From Symsagittifera roscoffensis (taxonomy: Eukaryota; Xenacoelomorpha; Acoela; Convolutidae), in assembly GCF_963678635.1 (NCBI RefSeq), contig NC_087064.1, positions 1,581,688 through 1,645,687 on the forward strand: a stretch of 64,000 nucleotides of DNA, written 5' to 3'. The stretch's first letter is position 1; every line of letters starts with the position of its first letter. Below are positions 39,701 to 50,301 of the stretch, piece by piece. The position numbers and the translations under genes were made by a program. The notes beneath the pieces were generated by a model that made no database searches, was not told the origin of the DNA, and worked only from the letters and a program-made list of their open reading frames with translations.

Positions 39701-40880
39701 TTGGGATATGCACAAGTGAAGTCATTATCTACTCAACTCACGCATGCAGATGGCCCAGTTGGGATATGCACAAGTGAAGTCATTATCTACTCAACTCACG
39801 CATGCAGATGGCCCAGTTGGGATATGCACAAGTGAAGTCATTATCTACTCAACTCACGCATGCAGATGGCCCAGTTGGGATATGCACAAGTGAAGTCATT
39901 ATCTACTCAACTCACGCATGCAGATGGCCCAGTTGGGATATGCACAAGTGAAGTCATTATCTACTCAACTCACGCATGCAGATGGCCCAGTTGGATATAC
40001 ACAAGTGAAGTCATTATCTACTCAACTCACGCATGCAGATGGCCCAGTTGGGATATGCACAAGTGAAGTCATTATCTACTCAACTCACGCATGCAGATGG
40101 CCCAGTTGGGATATGCACAATTGAAGTCATTATCTACTCAACTCACGCATGCAGATGGCCCAGTTGGGATATGCACAAGTGAAGTCATTATCTACTCAAC
40201 TCACGCATGCAGATGGCCCAGTTGGGATATGCACAAGTGAAGTCATTATCTACTCAACTCACGCATGCAGATGGCCCAGTTGCGATATGCACAAGTGAAG
40301 TCATTATCTACTCAACTCACGCATGCAGATGGCCCAGTTGGGATATGCACAAGTGAAGTCATTATCTACTCAACTCACGCATGCAGATGGCCCAGTTGGG
40401 ATATGCACAAGTGAAGTCATTATCTACTCAACTCACGCATGCAGATGGCCCAGTTGGGATATGCACAAGTGAAGTCATTATCTACTCAACTCACGCATGC
40501 AGATGGCCCAGTTGGGATATGCACTAGTGAAGTCATTATCTACTCAACTCACGCATGCAGATGGCCCAGTTGGGATATGCACAAGTGAAGTCATTATCTA
40601 CTCAACTCACGCATGCAGATGGCCCAGTTGGGATATGCACAAGTGAAGTCATTATCTACTCAACTCACGCATGCAGATGGCCCAGTTGGATATACACAAG
40701 TTAAGTCATTATCTACTCAACTCACGCATGCAGATGGCCCAGTTGGGATATGCACAAGTGAAGTCATTATCTACTCAACTCACGCATGCAGATGGCCCAG
40801 TTGGGATATGCACAAGTGAAGTCATTATCTACTCAACTCACGCATGCAGATGGCCCAGTTGGGATATGCACAAGTGAAGT
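36780..40880. repeat. Satellite zone with a recurring 57 bp monomer
   Basis: A one-base-deleted monomer ('ccagttggatatacac' in place of 'ccagttgggatatacac') recurs near 36920, 37615, 38078, 39353, 39990 and 40686, also near 33474. Spacings equal a whole number of monomers minus one base (for example 695, 463 and 637 bp). Blocks carrying it have spread within the array. Confidence 0.7.
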
Positions 40881-42539
40881 CATTATCTACTCAACTCACG
40901 CATGCAGATGGCCCAGTTGGGATATGCACAAGTGAAGTCATTATCTACTCAACTCACGCATGCAGATGGCCCAGTTGGGATATGCACAAGTGAAGTCATT
41001 ATCTACTCAACTCACGCATGCAGATGGCCCAGTTGGGATATGCACCAGTGAAGTCATTATCTACTCAACTCACGCATGCAGATGGCCCAGTTGGGATATG
41101 CACAAGTGAAGTCATTATCTACTCAACTCACGCATGCAGATGGCCCAGTTGGGATATGCACAAGTGAAGTCATTATCTACTCAACTCACGCATGCAGATG
41201 GCCCAGTTGGGATATGCACAAGTGAAGTCATTATCTACTCAACTCACGCATGCAGATGGCCCAGTTGGGATATGCACAAGTGAAGTCATTATCTACTCAA
41301 CTCACGCATGCAGATGGCCCAGTTGGGATATGCACAAGTGAAGTCATTATCTACTCAACTCACGCATGCAGATGGCCCAGTTGGGATATGCACAAGTGAA
41401 GTCATTATCTACTCAACTCACGCATGCAGATGGCCCAGTTGGGATATGCACAAGTGAAGTCATTATCTACTCAACTCACGCATGCAGATGGCCCAGTTGG
41501 GATATGCACAAGTGAAGTCATTATCTACTCAACTCACGCATGCAGATGGCCCAGTTGGGATATGCACAAGTGAAGTCATTATCTACTCAACTCACGCATG
41601 CAGATGGCGCAGTTGGGATATGCACAAGTGAAGTCATTATCTACTCAACTCACGCATGCAGATGGCCCAGTTGGGATATGCACAAGTGAAGTCATTATCT
41701 ACTCAACTCACGCATGCAGATGGCCCAGTTGGGATATGCACAAGTGAAGTCATTATCTACTCAACTCACGCATGCAGATGGCCCAGTTGGGATATGCACA
41801 AGTGAAGTCATTATCTACTCAACTCACGCATGCAGATGGCCCAGTTGGGATATGCACAAGTGAAGTCATTATCTACTCAACTCACGCATGCAGATGGCCC
41901 AGTTGGGATATGCACAAGTGAAGTCATTATCTACTCAACTCACGCCTGCAGATGGCCCAGTTGGGATATGCACAAGTGAAGTCATTATCTACTCAACTCA
42001 CGCATGCAGATGGCCCATTTGGGATATGCACAAGTGAAGTCATTATCTACTCAACTCACGCATGCAGATGGCCCAGTTGGGATATGCACAAGTGAAGTCA
42101 TTATCTACTCAACTCACGCATGCAGATGGCCCAGTTGGGATATGCACAAGTGAAGTCATTATCTACTCAACTCACGCATGCAGATGGCCCAGTTGGGATA
42201 TGCACAAGTGAAGTCATTATCTACTCAACTCACGCATGCAGATGGCCCAGTTGGGATATGCACAAGTGAAGTCATTATCTACTCAACTCACGCATGCAGA
42301 TGGCCCAGTTGGGATATGCACAAGTGAAGTCATTATCTACTCAACTCACGCATGCAGATGGCCCAGTTGGGATATGCACAAGTGAAGTCATTATCTACTC
42401 AACTCACGCATGCAGATGGCCCAGTTGGGATATGCACAAGTGAAGTCATTATCTACTCAACTCACGCATGCAGATAGCCCAGTTGGGATATGCACAAGTG
42501 AAGTCATTATCTACTCAACTCACGCATGCAGATGGCCCA

Positions 42540-44510
42540 GTTGGGATATGCACATGTGAAGTCATTATCTACTCAACTCACGCATGCAGATGGCCCAGTT
42601 GGGATATGCACAAGTGAAGTCATTATCTACTCAACTCACGCATGCAGATGGCCCAGTTGGGATATGCACAAGTGAAGTCATTATCTACTCAACTCACGCA
42701 TGCAGATGGCCCAGTTGGGATATGCACAAGTGAAGTCATTATCTACTCAACTCACGCATGCAGATGGCCCAGTTGGGATATGCACATGTGAAGTCATTAT
42801 CTACTCAACTCACGCATGCAGAGGGCCCAGTTGGGATATGCACAAGTGAAGTCATTATCTACTCAACTCACGCATGCAGATGGCCCAGTTGGGATATGCA
42901 CAAGTGAAGTCATTATCTACTCAACTCACGCATGCAGATGGCCCAGTTGGGATATGCACATGTGAAGTCATTATCTACTCAACTCACGCATGCAGATGGC
43001 CCAGTTGGGATATGCACAAGTGAAGTCATTATCTACTCAACTCACGCATGCAGATGGCCCAGTTGGGATATGCACATGTGAAGTCATTATCTACTCAACT
43101 CACGCATGCAGATGGCCCAGTTGGGATATGCACAAGTGAAGTCATTATCTACTCAACTCACGCATGCAGATGGCCCAGTTGGGATATGCACATGTGAAGT
43201 CATTATCTACTCAACTCACGCATGCAGATGGCCCAGTTGGGATATGCACAAGTGAAGTCATTATCTACTCAACTCACGCATGCAGATGGCCCAGTCGGGA
43301 TATGCACAAGTGAAGTCATTATCTACTCAACTCACGCATGCAGATGGCCCAGTTGGGATATGCACATGTGAAGTCATTATCTACTCAACTCACGCATGCA
43401 GATGGCCCAGTTGGGATATGCACATGTGAAGTCATTATCTACTCAACTCACGCATGCAGATGGCCCAGTTGGGATATGCACAAGTGAAGTCATTATCTAC
43501 TCAACTCACGCATGCAGATGGCCCAGTTGGGATATGCACAAGTGAAGTCATTATCTACTCAACTCACGCATGCAGATGGCCCAGTTGGGATATGCACATG
43601 TGAAGTCATTATCTACTCAACTCACGCATGCAGATGGCCCAGTTGGGATATGCACAAGTGAAGTCATTATCTACTCAACTCACGCATGCAGATGGCCCAG
43701 TTGGGATATGCACATGTGAAGTCATTATCTACTCAACTCACGCATGCAGATGGCCCAGTTGGGATATGCACAAGTGAAGTCATTATCTACTCAACTCACG
43801 CATGCAGATGGCCCAGTTGGGATATGCACATGTGAAGTCATTATCTACTCAACTCACGCATGCAGATGGCCCAGTTGGGATATGCACAAGTGAAGTCATT
43901 ATCTACTCAACTCACGCATGCAGATGGCCCAGTTGGGATATGCACAAGTGAAGTCATTATCTACTCAACTCACGCATGCAGATGGCCTAGTTGGGATATG
44001 CACATGTGAAGTCATTATCTACTCAACTCACGCATGCAGATGGCCCAGTTGGGATATGCACATGTGAAGTCATTATCTACTCAACTCACGCATGCAGATG
44101 GCCCAGTTGGGATATGCACAAGTGAAGTCATTATCTACTCAACTCACGCATGCAGATGGCCCAGTTGGGATATGCACATGTGAAATCATTATCTACTCAA
44201 CTCACGCCTGCAGATGGCCCAGTTGGGATATGCACATGTGAAGTCATTATCTACTCAACTCACGCATGCAGATGGCCCAGTTGGGATATGCACATGTGAA
44301 GTCATTATCTACTCAACTCACGCATGCAGATGGCCCAGTTGGGATATGCACATTTGAAGTCATTATCTACTCAACTCACGCATGCAGATGGCCCAGTTGG
44401 GATATACACAAGTTAAGTCATTATCTACTCAACTCACGCATGCAGATGGCCCAGTTGGGATATGCACATGTGAAGTCATTATCTACTCAACTCACGCATG
44501 CAGATGGCCC
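42540..44510. repeat. Gene-proximal satellite zone with alternating 'cacatgtg' and 'cacaagtg' monomers
   Basis: The 'cacatgtg' variant first becomes frequent here and often alternates with 'cacaagtg', giving local 116 bp (dimer) spacing, for example near 43074/43190 and 43596/43712/43828. Just before the lectin gene, units with 'cacaagttaagtc' (44411, 44527) and one 'caggagaag' unit (44641) appear. Confidence 0.6.
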
Positions 44511-44652
44511 AGTTGGGATATACACAAGTTAAGTCATTATCTACTCAACTCACGCATGCAGATGGCCCAGTTGGGATATGCACAAGTGAAGTCATTATCT
44601 ACTCAACTCACGCATGCAGATGGCCCAGTTGGGATATACACAGGAGAAGTCA

Positions 44653-44798
44653 TTATCTACTCAACTCACGCATGCAGATGGCCCAGTTGGGATATGCACA
44701 AGTGAAGTCGTCCAGGCCAGTGTGGTTGTGCTTGCCGGTCGCTTCGTTAAGGATCTGCTTCCTGCTCACACATGCCTCCATTCCATTTTTCCCCAGAA
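44653..44798 (-). CDS. Lectin terminal exon, running into the satellite
   Basis: The acceptor is 'gttcatatatag' on the - strand. Joined in phase 1 to the previous exon, the frame reads LGKNGMEACVSRKQILNEAT, GKHNHTGLDD, then the satellite-encoded DFTCAYPNWAICMRELSR and TAA at 44655-44653. Bases 44798-44710 are unique DNA; from 44709 down the sequence is the first satellite monomer. Third positions are strongly GC-biased, as in the other lectin exons. The + strand open frame over the same bases is a shadow. Confidence 0.85.
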
Positions 44799-47700
44799 CT
44801 ATATATGAACACATTGTTTTTGTTAACACAAATTTGAAACCACAGATGAACAACAGTAAGTATTTCACACGTCAGAGATCTCGATCACCTGAAAAGATGA
44901 AGGCCAAACACTCAACATATTTTCAAGGCCACAATCTGAACTAAAAGAGGCTCAACACAGTTATATTTACTACCGCTCGACAGGATATAAGCAATGTAGT
45001 GTAATCACACTTGGGATTATAAGGTATTATCAAATCGGAACAAGGATTGCCGGTTGCTGTGCAAGAAGCAGAGAAGGTTCCGAACAGAACCATAAAAACA
45101 CACAAAAAATATATTTGCAATAAGATGATAAAACTGTACAAAAACGCGTAGAAATTCAGTGAAATAAGCAGAATCGGCAACAGCTGTCTTTAAAAACAGG
45201 AAACAAAAAAATTTTCAAATCCTTTTTCTAGCTATTTTGCCCAATAATTTATTCATTTTTAATTTCCGTTAACCGAGAGCTTAGGATTTCCCCCCTAAAT
45301 ACTATTGTTTTAACGATGACTCGAATTGGTGTTCATATCAAATTCTGTAATTTTTTCAACTAACAGACAAATTTTGTGCACGTCTGTAGCACGTCTGTAT
45401 TTTGAATGTTAGTTCCATTTGAGTTTTTTAAAATGTTGGATGTAAATTTAACGACTCCGATTTCAGAGGTTTTTCCCTTTTATCTTCATTGGGCTCAGAA
45501 GGTATCAGTTTCTTTTTAAATTGCTTTATCGGCCTCATTTCGAGTCGTTTGGTGAGCAAAAGAAGGAGGTGATCTAATATTTTGAATCTTTAAGATTTTT
45601 TTATTAATTTTTTTTTGCTCAAAGTGTGTCTGCTCTGGAATTATGCGCTTTATTACCTCTTGTACGTTTTATCAAGATGCTCAATTAGCCTTCAATTCTC
45701 TTGGTTGGCACAGTTGCCTTAGAAACAAAATTTTAAAGACAAAACAAAGATTAACGATGTGAAAATTGAGGACGTTTCAAAAAATTAAATTTTTTTTGCG
45801 GATTTGTCTCATTTTTTGTTGGCTAATTTGCCATGCTGTATTACTGTTATATTGCAAAGATTGTGATGCTTCATTTCGATTCCGTGTTGAAACTTTTTGC
45901 CGCAAAAAGCGCTAAAAAAGCTCTTTAAACTAGTTTTTCTTTTAATAAAATCAAGTTTTCCAGTCCAATTTTTACAATGAAAAGTTTTTTATTGCTTCTC
46001 TTGTTCAAAATTAGACTGAATTTTTAAACTAACAGCATATCGACATTTGGACCATTTTTGAATTTTTTCTGATGTCTTCCGAATCACGTCTGCAAGGGAC
46101 TTAATTTGAAATGTCACTCGATCCATCCCAATAATTTATCGTGGCACCTTATTTGGCAAGGAAAACATACAACAAAAAAACGAGGATAGCCGGTTACTGT
46201 GCAAATAGCTCAAAAGGATCTGACCAGACTAATTTTTTTTTCAAACTAGTGTCGGTTTTTCTGTGTGGTGTGATAAAAGGATCTTAATGAAAAGCTAGTA
46301 AAACTAATAACCTTCTTGACAATCATACTAAAATAGGTCAATGGAAAGCAAATTTTTGTTGAAAATGACTTGAAAATATAAACAAAATAAAAAATGAAAA
46401 AGGCACTAGAGGACTCAAAAATAAACAAACTTTACTGGAATTAAACAATTTTTTAAACAAACTGTTTTATGGTTTAATTTATACTTTTGTAAGCTTTTAT
46501 GTTTTTAAAATAAGCTATTGTAAGACTTCTTGCTGCTCAAAATTAGACCAAAAATCAAACATTTTAAACCGGTTTTTCTAGACTAGGAGTTTTTGTGGAA
46601 GTTTTTAAATGTCGTTCGAATCACGTCTGAAAGGGCGTCAAAATACTATATCAGCCCATGATATAAATGCTTCAACTCATTTCGATGATTATTTGGAGTA
46701 ATTGATTTTGCGAGGGAAAACAAAACGAAAAGAAACAACTAAAGCACACACGAATACAAAGTTCCTCCCATTATCAATGGTCGGACTTAAAAAGTGTTTT
46801 TTGGGTATCACCTAGTTTAGCTAGAAGTGATCACTTTTTTACCTCTAGAGAAATGATCAAAAACTTGCCATTCCCAGCTTTGTACAATATCCTCTTTTTT
46901 CGCTTATAATTTTTAAAAGCAATATCGGCTTATCTTAGATTAGTTTAGTCGTTTCATATTATTTGAGACGCAAAAATAGACTTCAATGATTGCGTATGTG
47001 TTTCCTTGCGACCTAAAACTTGGAATTTCAATATTTTTTAGCTTAATCTGTTTCTGTTTACATACATTTTTTCAACTAACGAGCCTTTACCTAGGTGTTG
47101 CCGGCTAATTGTCCAAAAATTTTGTTTTTCAATTTCAATTTGATATTGTCAATTGTATATATCAGCAACTTTTCTCAAGCTGAATCGCATTCGAGACAAA
47201 CAACAAATTTTCGATGCTTATTTTTCATTTTTTTTTCTCGATATAATGGCTTTTTTTCTAAAGTATTTCTTAAATATTTTGTAATTTATTGCAAGTACCG
47301 CGAAGCTCCTATTCGCCTCTTAAATATAAAAAGAGCTCAAGATATAATGTAGAAGTGGAAATAAAAAATCATTCTTTTTGTTCAAAAAAAAAATTTGGTT
47401 TGTTTAAAAAGTTTGATTTTGAAAACAATTTATGAAAAAAAAATTTTTGCGAGCGATACAAAAAGAACACAGACTAACTGTCGTTATTGGGCTGCCCTGG
47501 CCTGAACATTAACATATTCATCAGGGCTCCGGATATCATATTAACGAAGGGGTAGTCACTGCTGCCGTAATCCCGCAAGTAGCCAGTCCAGAAGCCAGAG
47601 GCATCGATAAATGCCGGGCTACTTTCGATGTCGTCGCGAAACTTGGCGACGAAGTGGTCGCGTATTGTTTGCTAAAATAGTTTGAAAAACAATATACATT

Positions 47701-49733
47701 ATATCATTTTAGTGCAAACGAAGTTTTGTAAATGTCTATTTACTTTCAATATTGTCATTTAGATTAGGAATGTTTATCTATTTCAACTCGATATTTAGAT
47801 GTTTCGGGGCTGCTGTGTCTGATTAATTTTTTGACTCTCATTAAAAGTGACTTACGTCATCGCCTACATTGTCGAATGTGACCAAAGTGGATCCCCTCTC
47901 AATTCCACAGGCAGTGACCGCCTTGTCCTGACTGACAGGGCCCAAATCCAGCAGAAACTTGTAGCAGTGCTTCAGACCTGAGAGCAGCAGATAGACATAA
48001 AACCTTCATTTCTATATTTTGCTGCAATTTTTTAAACACTTTTTACTCTTCCGATAACCAACGGTATCACAATCGGTTAATAGACTTTTTTCCCGTTAAC
48101 CGCTTTGTCCACATGATGACTGAAATTTGGTCATCCCCAAATGTATCTTTATTCTCTATTTCTACTCAAGATGCACGTCTATGAGCTGTTTTTTTTCAAA
48201 TTTTGCATCAACGACTAAAGTGATGAAAGTTGATTTTTTCGACCCAATTTTTTGGTTTCGACCCAATTTTTGCCGGCTTACTTGACGGTAATTAATTCTT
48301 TATTTTTTTGGTAGATTTTTTATCCTTTTTTTTCTTCATTTTCATGAGGGTAGAAATAATTCATAGTTTTCTGGTTTTTAAAGGCGTCAAAATGTTTTCT
48401 TAGAAATAAAACTTTTTAAAATTTTTTTATGCTAGAAAATTTTTTTGCAAATTAATTTTCAGTTTTTTTCGTATGAATGGTTTCTGATCTTTTTTTGTTC
48501 CGAAAGTGCCTAAAACTAGTTTTACTTTCAATTAGTTTGGTGTGTTTTAAGTTTAGACAATTTTATTTGAAATCAATTTAAGTTTCAATTTGTCAAACAA
48601 ATTTCAAAAAATGATAGATTTCGATTTTTTTTTTGAAAATTTGACTCGGGTTTTGGTCTTCAAAGGACTATGGCGGCAAGTTCTGCACGAGATTTAGACG
48701 TGATGTTCTTTCTGGTTGAAATTTTTGACAAATTTTTCTTGTTTTTCAATGTTATTTTTTGTTGTGATCTAGTTTTTTGCCGTTGCGTATAAATGCCATA
48801 ACTGATATTGCATTTTGATGTAACTGCGTCATTTTCATAGGCTTTTAGAGTTTTTTTATGCTAGTACTTTTTGTTTTCTGCTAGTTCTTTTTTGTGGCAA
48901 TTGTTAGTAATTTTTGCAGTCATGTGTTTGAATTCTTTTTGTAATTTTCATTTTATACTATAGCGGATAGCGTTTTTAACCCCGATTGTTTTTATTGGTT
49001 ACGCAGATTGTTTAGTTGCAATTTTTAATGAACAGTTTTTGAATAACATTAGGAATTATCGTATCTCAATTTTGTGACCGAAATAATTTCTTATTGTTTT
49101 CATCTATCGATTAACAGAAAAAAATGGATAGAGTTAAGCCCAAATCCTTCTTTTGTGTTGAAGGTAATTGACTTCTATAACAATAGCAAGAATTTTTTTC
49201 GGTTGTTTAAGCTTACGGTTTCTTCAACAAAAAAAATTCATTCATGTTTTTCCATTTTCGCTTATGACAGTTTATCTATTGATTGATGGAGCCTTATTGT
49301 GTATCGCAAGAGGTGCGAAGCTCAGCTTCGCCTCTGTGTAAACAGTTCAAAATAGATTTACTGTTTTTATCGTTATTGAGAAAAACAAGCCGTTTTTTTG
49401 CGTAAATGGGCATACTTTTTTTAAGTTTTTCATCAATATTTGAGTTTGTGCGGCGTATTTTCCCCTCACAATTAGGCGCCTTCAAAAAAAATAGGGTAAG
49501 CAGTAATAAAAAGGATGTAGTAAAATAATGACAACGTTTGCTCACTTTTTGGCTATTTGAGCAACCTTGAGCACAGTTTATGCACAAAATGAGGTACATT
49601 ACCTTCAATTCTCTCAAAGCCTCCGGTACATTCTAAAACATGCATGAGAAACATTGCTTTTTAGTAGTAGCAAGACCAAAAAAAATCGTTTCTGATTAAC
49701 TTACCTTCTCGACACGGCTCCGCCTCTTCATTC
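44653..49733 (-). CDS. C-type lectin-like domain protein (five exons, 5' end incomplete)
   Basis: C-type lectin-like domains bind sugars or other ligands, usually outside the cell. Exons in transcript order: 49733-49705, 49632-49603, 47977-47856, 47671-47479 and 44798-44653. All phases match; together they give 172 codons plus TAA. Landmarks in order: EPCRE, ECTGGFERIEGLKHCYKF (the extra Cys pair of a long-form domain), AVTACGIERGSTLVTFD (first core Cys), FWTGYLRD (the WIGL-like region), FRPGQPNND (the WxxGxPNN region), GMEACV (Cys), DDFTC (Cys) and WAICM (last Cys, C-x7-C). The Glu-Pro-Asn motif for mannose-type calcium binding reads Gln-Pro-Asn, which in this family often goes with galactose-type preference (weak inference). 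The last 19 codons, stop included, lie inside the satellite. A signal peptide is expected; see 50227-50301. Confidence 0.88.
44799..47478 (-). other. Lectin intron (about 2.7 kb)
   Basis: AT-rich, with donor GTTAGT (47478) and acceptor at 44800-44799. It contains pieces of the dispersed same-orientation family (near 45510-45650, 45841-45892 and 47281-47322). A stretch at 45015-45070 has a related copy near 46165-46215 (shared 'ccggtt.ctgtgcaa'). Confidence 0.55.
47479..47671 (-). CDS. Lectin exon: WIGL-like and PNN regions
   Basis: Acceptor 'caaactattttag', donor GTTAGT; phase 0 in, 1 out. Product landmarks: QTIRDHFVAKFRDDIESS, FWTGYLRDYGSSDYPF and MFRPGQPNND. If translation ran past the donor it would stop after one more codon, but the missing Cys residues and the exact phase fit to 44798 favour splicing. 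Confidence 0.9.
47856..47977 (-). CDS. Lectin exon: CYKF and ACG regions
   Basis: Acceptor 'tctgctgctctcag', donor GTAAGT. Codes for LKHCYKFLLDLGPVSQDKAV, TACGIERGSTLVTFDNVGDD. The CYxF start, the Ala-xx-Cys helix and the LVTF strand are the classic first half of the domain. Phase 1 in, 0 out. Confidence 0.92.
47978..49602 (-). other. Lectin intron (about 1.6 kb)
   Basis: AT-rich, no exon seen. It contains a stretch near 48046-48100 related to 690-760 ('cgata..caa.ggtat..aatcgg.ta..agactttttt') and the best-preserved copy of the dispersed GC-rich motif at 49301-49340. Confidence 0.55.
49301..49340 (+). repeat. Dispersed GC-rich motif, best-preserved copy
   Basis: Contains 'tcgcaagaggtgcgaagctc' followed by 'agcttcgcctctgtgtaa', with a perfect GCGAAGCT / AGCTTCGC inverted repeat. 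Related copies are listed under 14680-14716. Confidence 0.7.
49603..49632 (-). CDS. Lectin 30-nt micro-exon
   Basis: Acceptor 'catgttttag', donor GTAATG. Codes for (E)CTGGFERIE(G), the Cys and aromatic turn that open a long-form C-type lectin domain just before CYKF. Phase 1 on both sides. Family fit and phase make it credible despite its size. Confidence 0.8.
49705..49733 (-). CDS. Lectin 29-nt micro-exon
   Basis: Acceptor 'tttttgtaaatag', donor GTAAGT. Codes for NEEAEPCRE plus part of the next Glu. It needs two bases from an upstream exon. The product is an acidic stalk with one Cys ahead of the domain. Confidence 0.7.
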
Positions 49734-50226
49734 CTATTTACAAAAAAAATATTTGATTATATCAGGGCTGATCCATGATGTTTTTTATGTGTTTCATGTG
49801 AGTACAAGCGGCTGACTCAAACGTGAAAAAAAAATGTTTAATTTGTTAAGTTTACCTAATTGTTTCTTAAAAGTATCCACAAAATATGCAGTGATACTGC
49901 GAATTGTAATTCAAATTGCAGTGGGTCCGAAAACGTCTTCAGAAAAACTTCTGATTGAAAAGGCCAAAAAATGGTTCTTTTTCCCCTATCAATTTTATGG
50001 TGTAAGGAATGGGTTTACAAGTTTAAATATGAAGACTAAAAATGTTTATCATAGCGTAACTAGATCGCGTGTCGATTTTGATAACAATCATATAACGTGA
50101 AAGAAAATTTAATGGTAAGAAATCGCAGGTGGGGGGGGGGGGATGAAAAAGAGCCTAAAAATGGACGGAGTAAGTTAAACTAAGGCTTCAAACGAAAGCT
50201 CTGATTCGGTTATGAGGAAATATTAC

Positions 50227-50301
50227 TCGCCAAACAGTCCCGATGGCCGACAGAAGAATTATGAGGGCTGCAGAGGGGCAGCAATCTAGATGGAAGATCA
50301 T
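50227..50301 (-). CDS. Candidate signal-peptide first exon of the lectin
   Basis: An ATG (50301-50299) opens 25 codons, MIFHLDCC.. followed by the hydrophobic core AALIILLSAIGTVW, then a GTAATA donor-like site. The stretch is GC-richer than its surroundings. The problem is phase: it ends in phase 0, while the next known exon (49733) needs two carried bases, so another short exon or a different donor must intervene. Signal-peptide identity is an inference from hydrophobicity. Confidence 0.4.

Larger units (their letters stand above)
18596..44709. repeat. 58 bp satellite array, about 450 copies, derived from the lectin 3' coding end
   Basis: Uninterrupted head-to-tail copies of a 58 bp monomer (26.1 kb). 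The + strand contains 'atgcagatggcccagttggg', then 'atatgcacaagtgaagtc' and 'attatctactcaactcacgc'. On the - strand each monomer reads as 18 codons DFTCAYPNWAICMRELSR, a TAA stop and one more base: exactly the last codons of the adjacent lectin gene. Homology with unique DNA ends at 44709, inside the lectin's last exon. Main variants: 'cacaggagaagtc' (FSCV), 'tatatacaggagacgtc' (VSCI), 'gcaccagtgaagtcaaaata' (one Cys changed to Gly), and 'catgcatgtagatgg' (the other Cys changed to Tyr). The left third is most varied; 27.8-44.6 kb is more uniform. A few 57 bp or shorter units occur. Confidence 0.97.

Noticed and set aside
18596-44709. Many long + strand open frames in the satellite (up to 314 codons including the gap) suggesting a repetitive protein
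   Set aside because: The period of 58 is not a multiple of three, so each monomer is read in successive frames. The frames end wherever an 'aagtga' monomer falls in the stop register, and ends scatter irregularly. The real coding sense is the - strand lectin tail.
18596-44709. CRISPR array
   Set aside because: The whole 58 bp unit is repeated with no unique spacers, in a eukaryotic intron-containing context.
44498-44944. + strand frame leaving the satellite and running to 44944 (with RSRSPEK), possibly spliced at 'tttttccccag'
   Set aside because: The same bases are explained by the lectin's last exon on the - strand, with family motifs and exact phase. The + frame has no family match and depends on the satellite for its start.
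44941-45056. Alternative last exon of the lectin (frame with CDYTTLLISC, acceptor 'ttcttgcacag')
   Set aside because: Phase fits, but codons are AT-rich, the Cys spacing is off by one, and the stretch overlaps a dispersed repeat (relatives near 1640 and 46190). The exon at 44798 fits the lectin family much better. It remains possible as a minor isoform.
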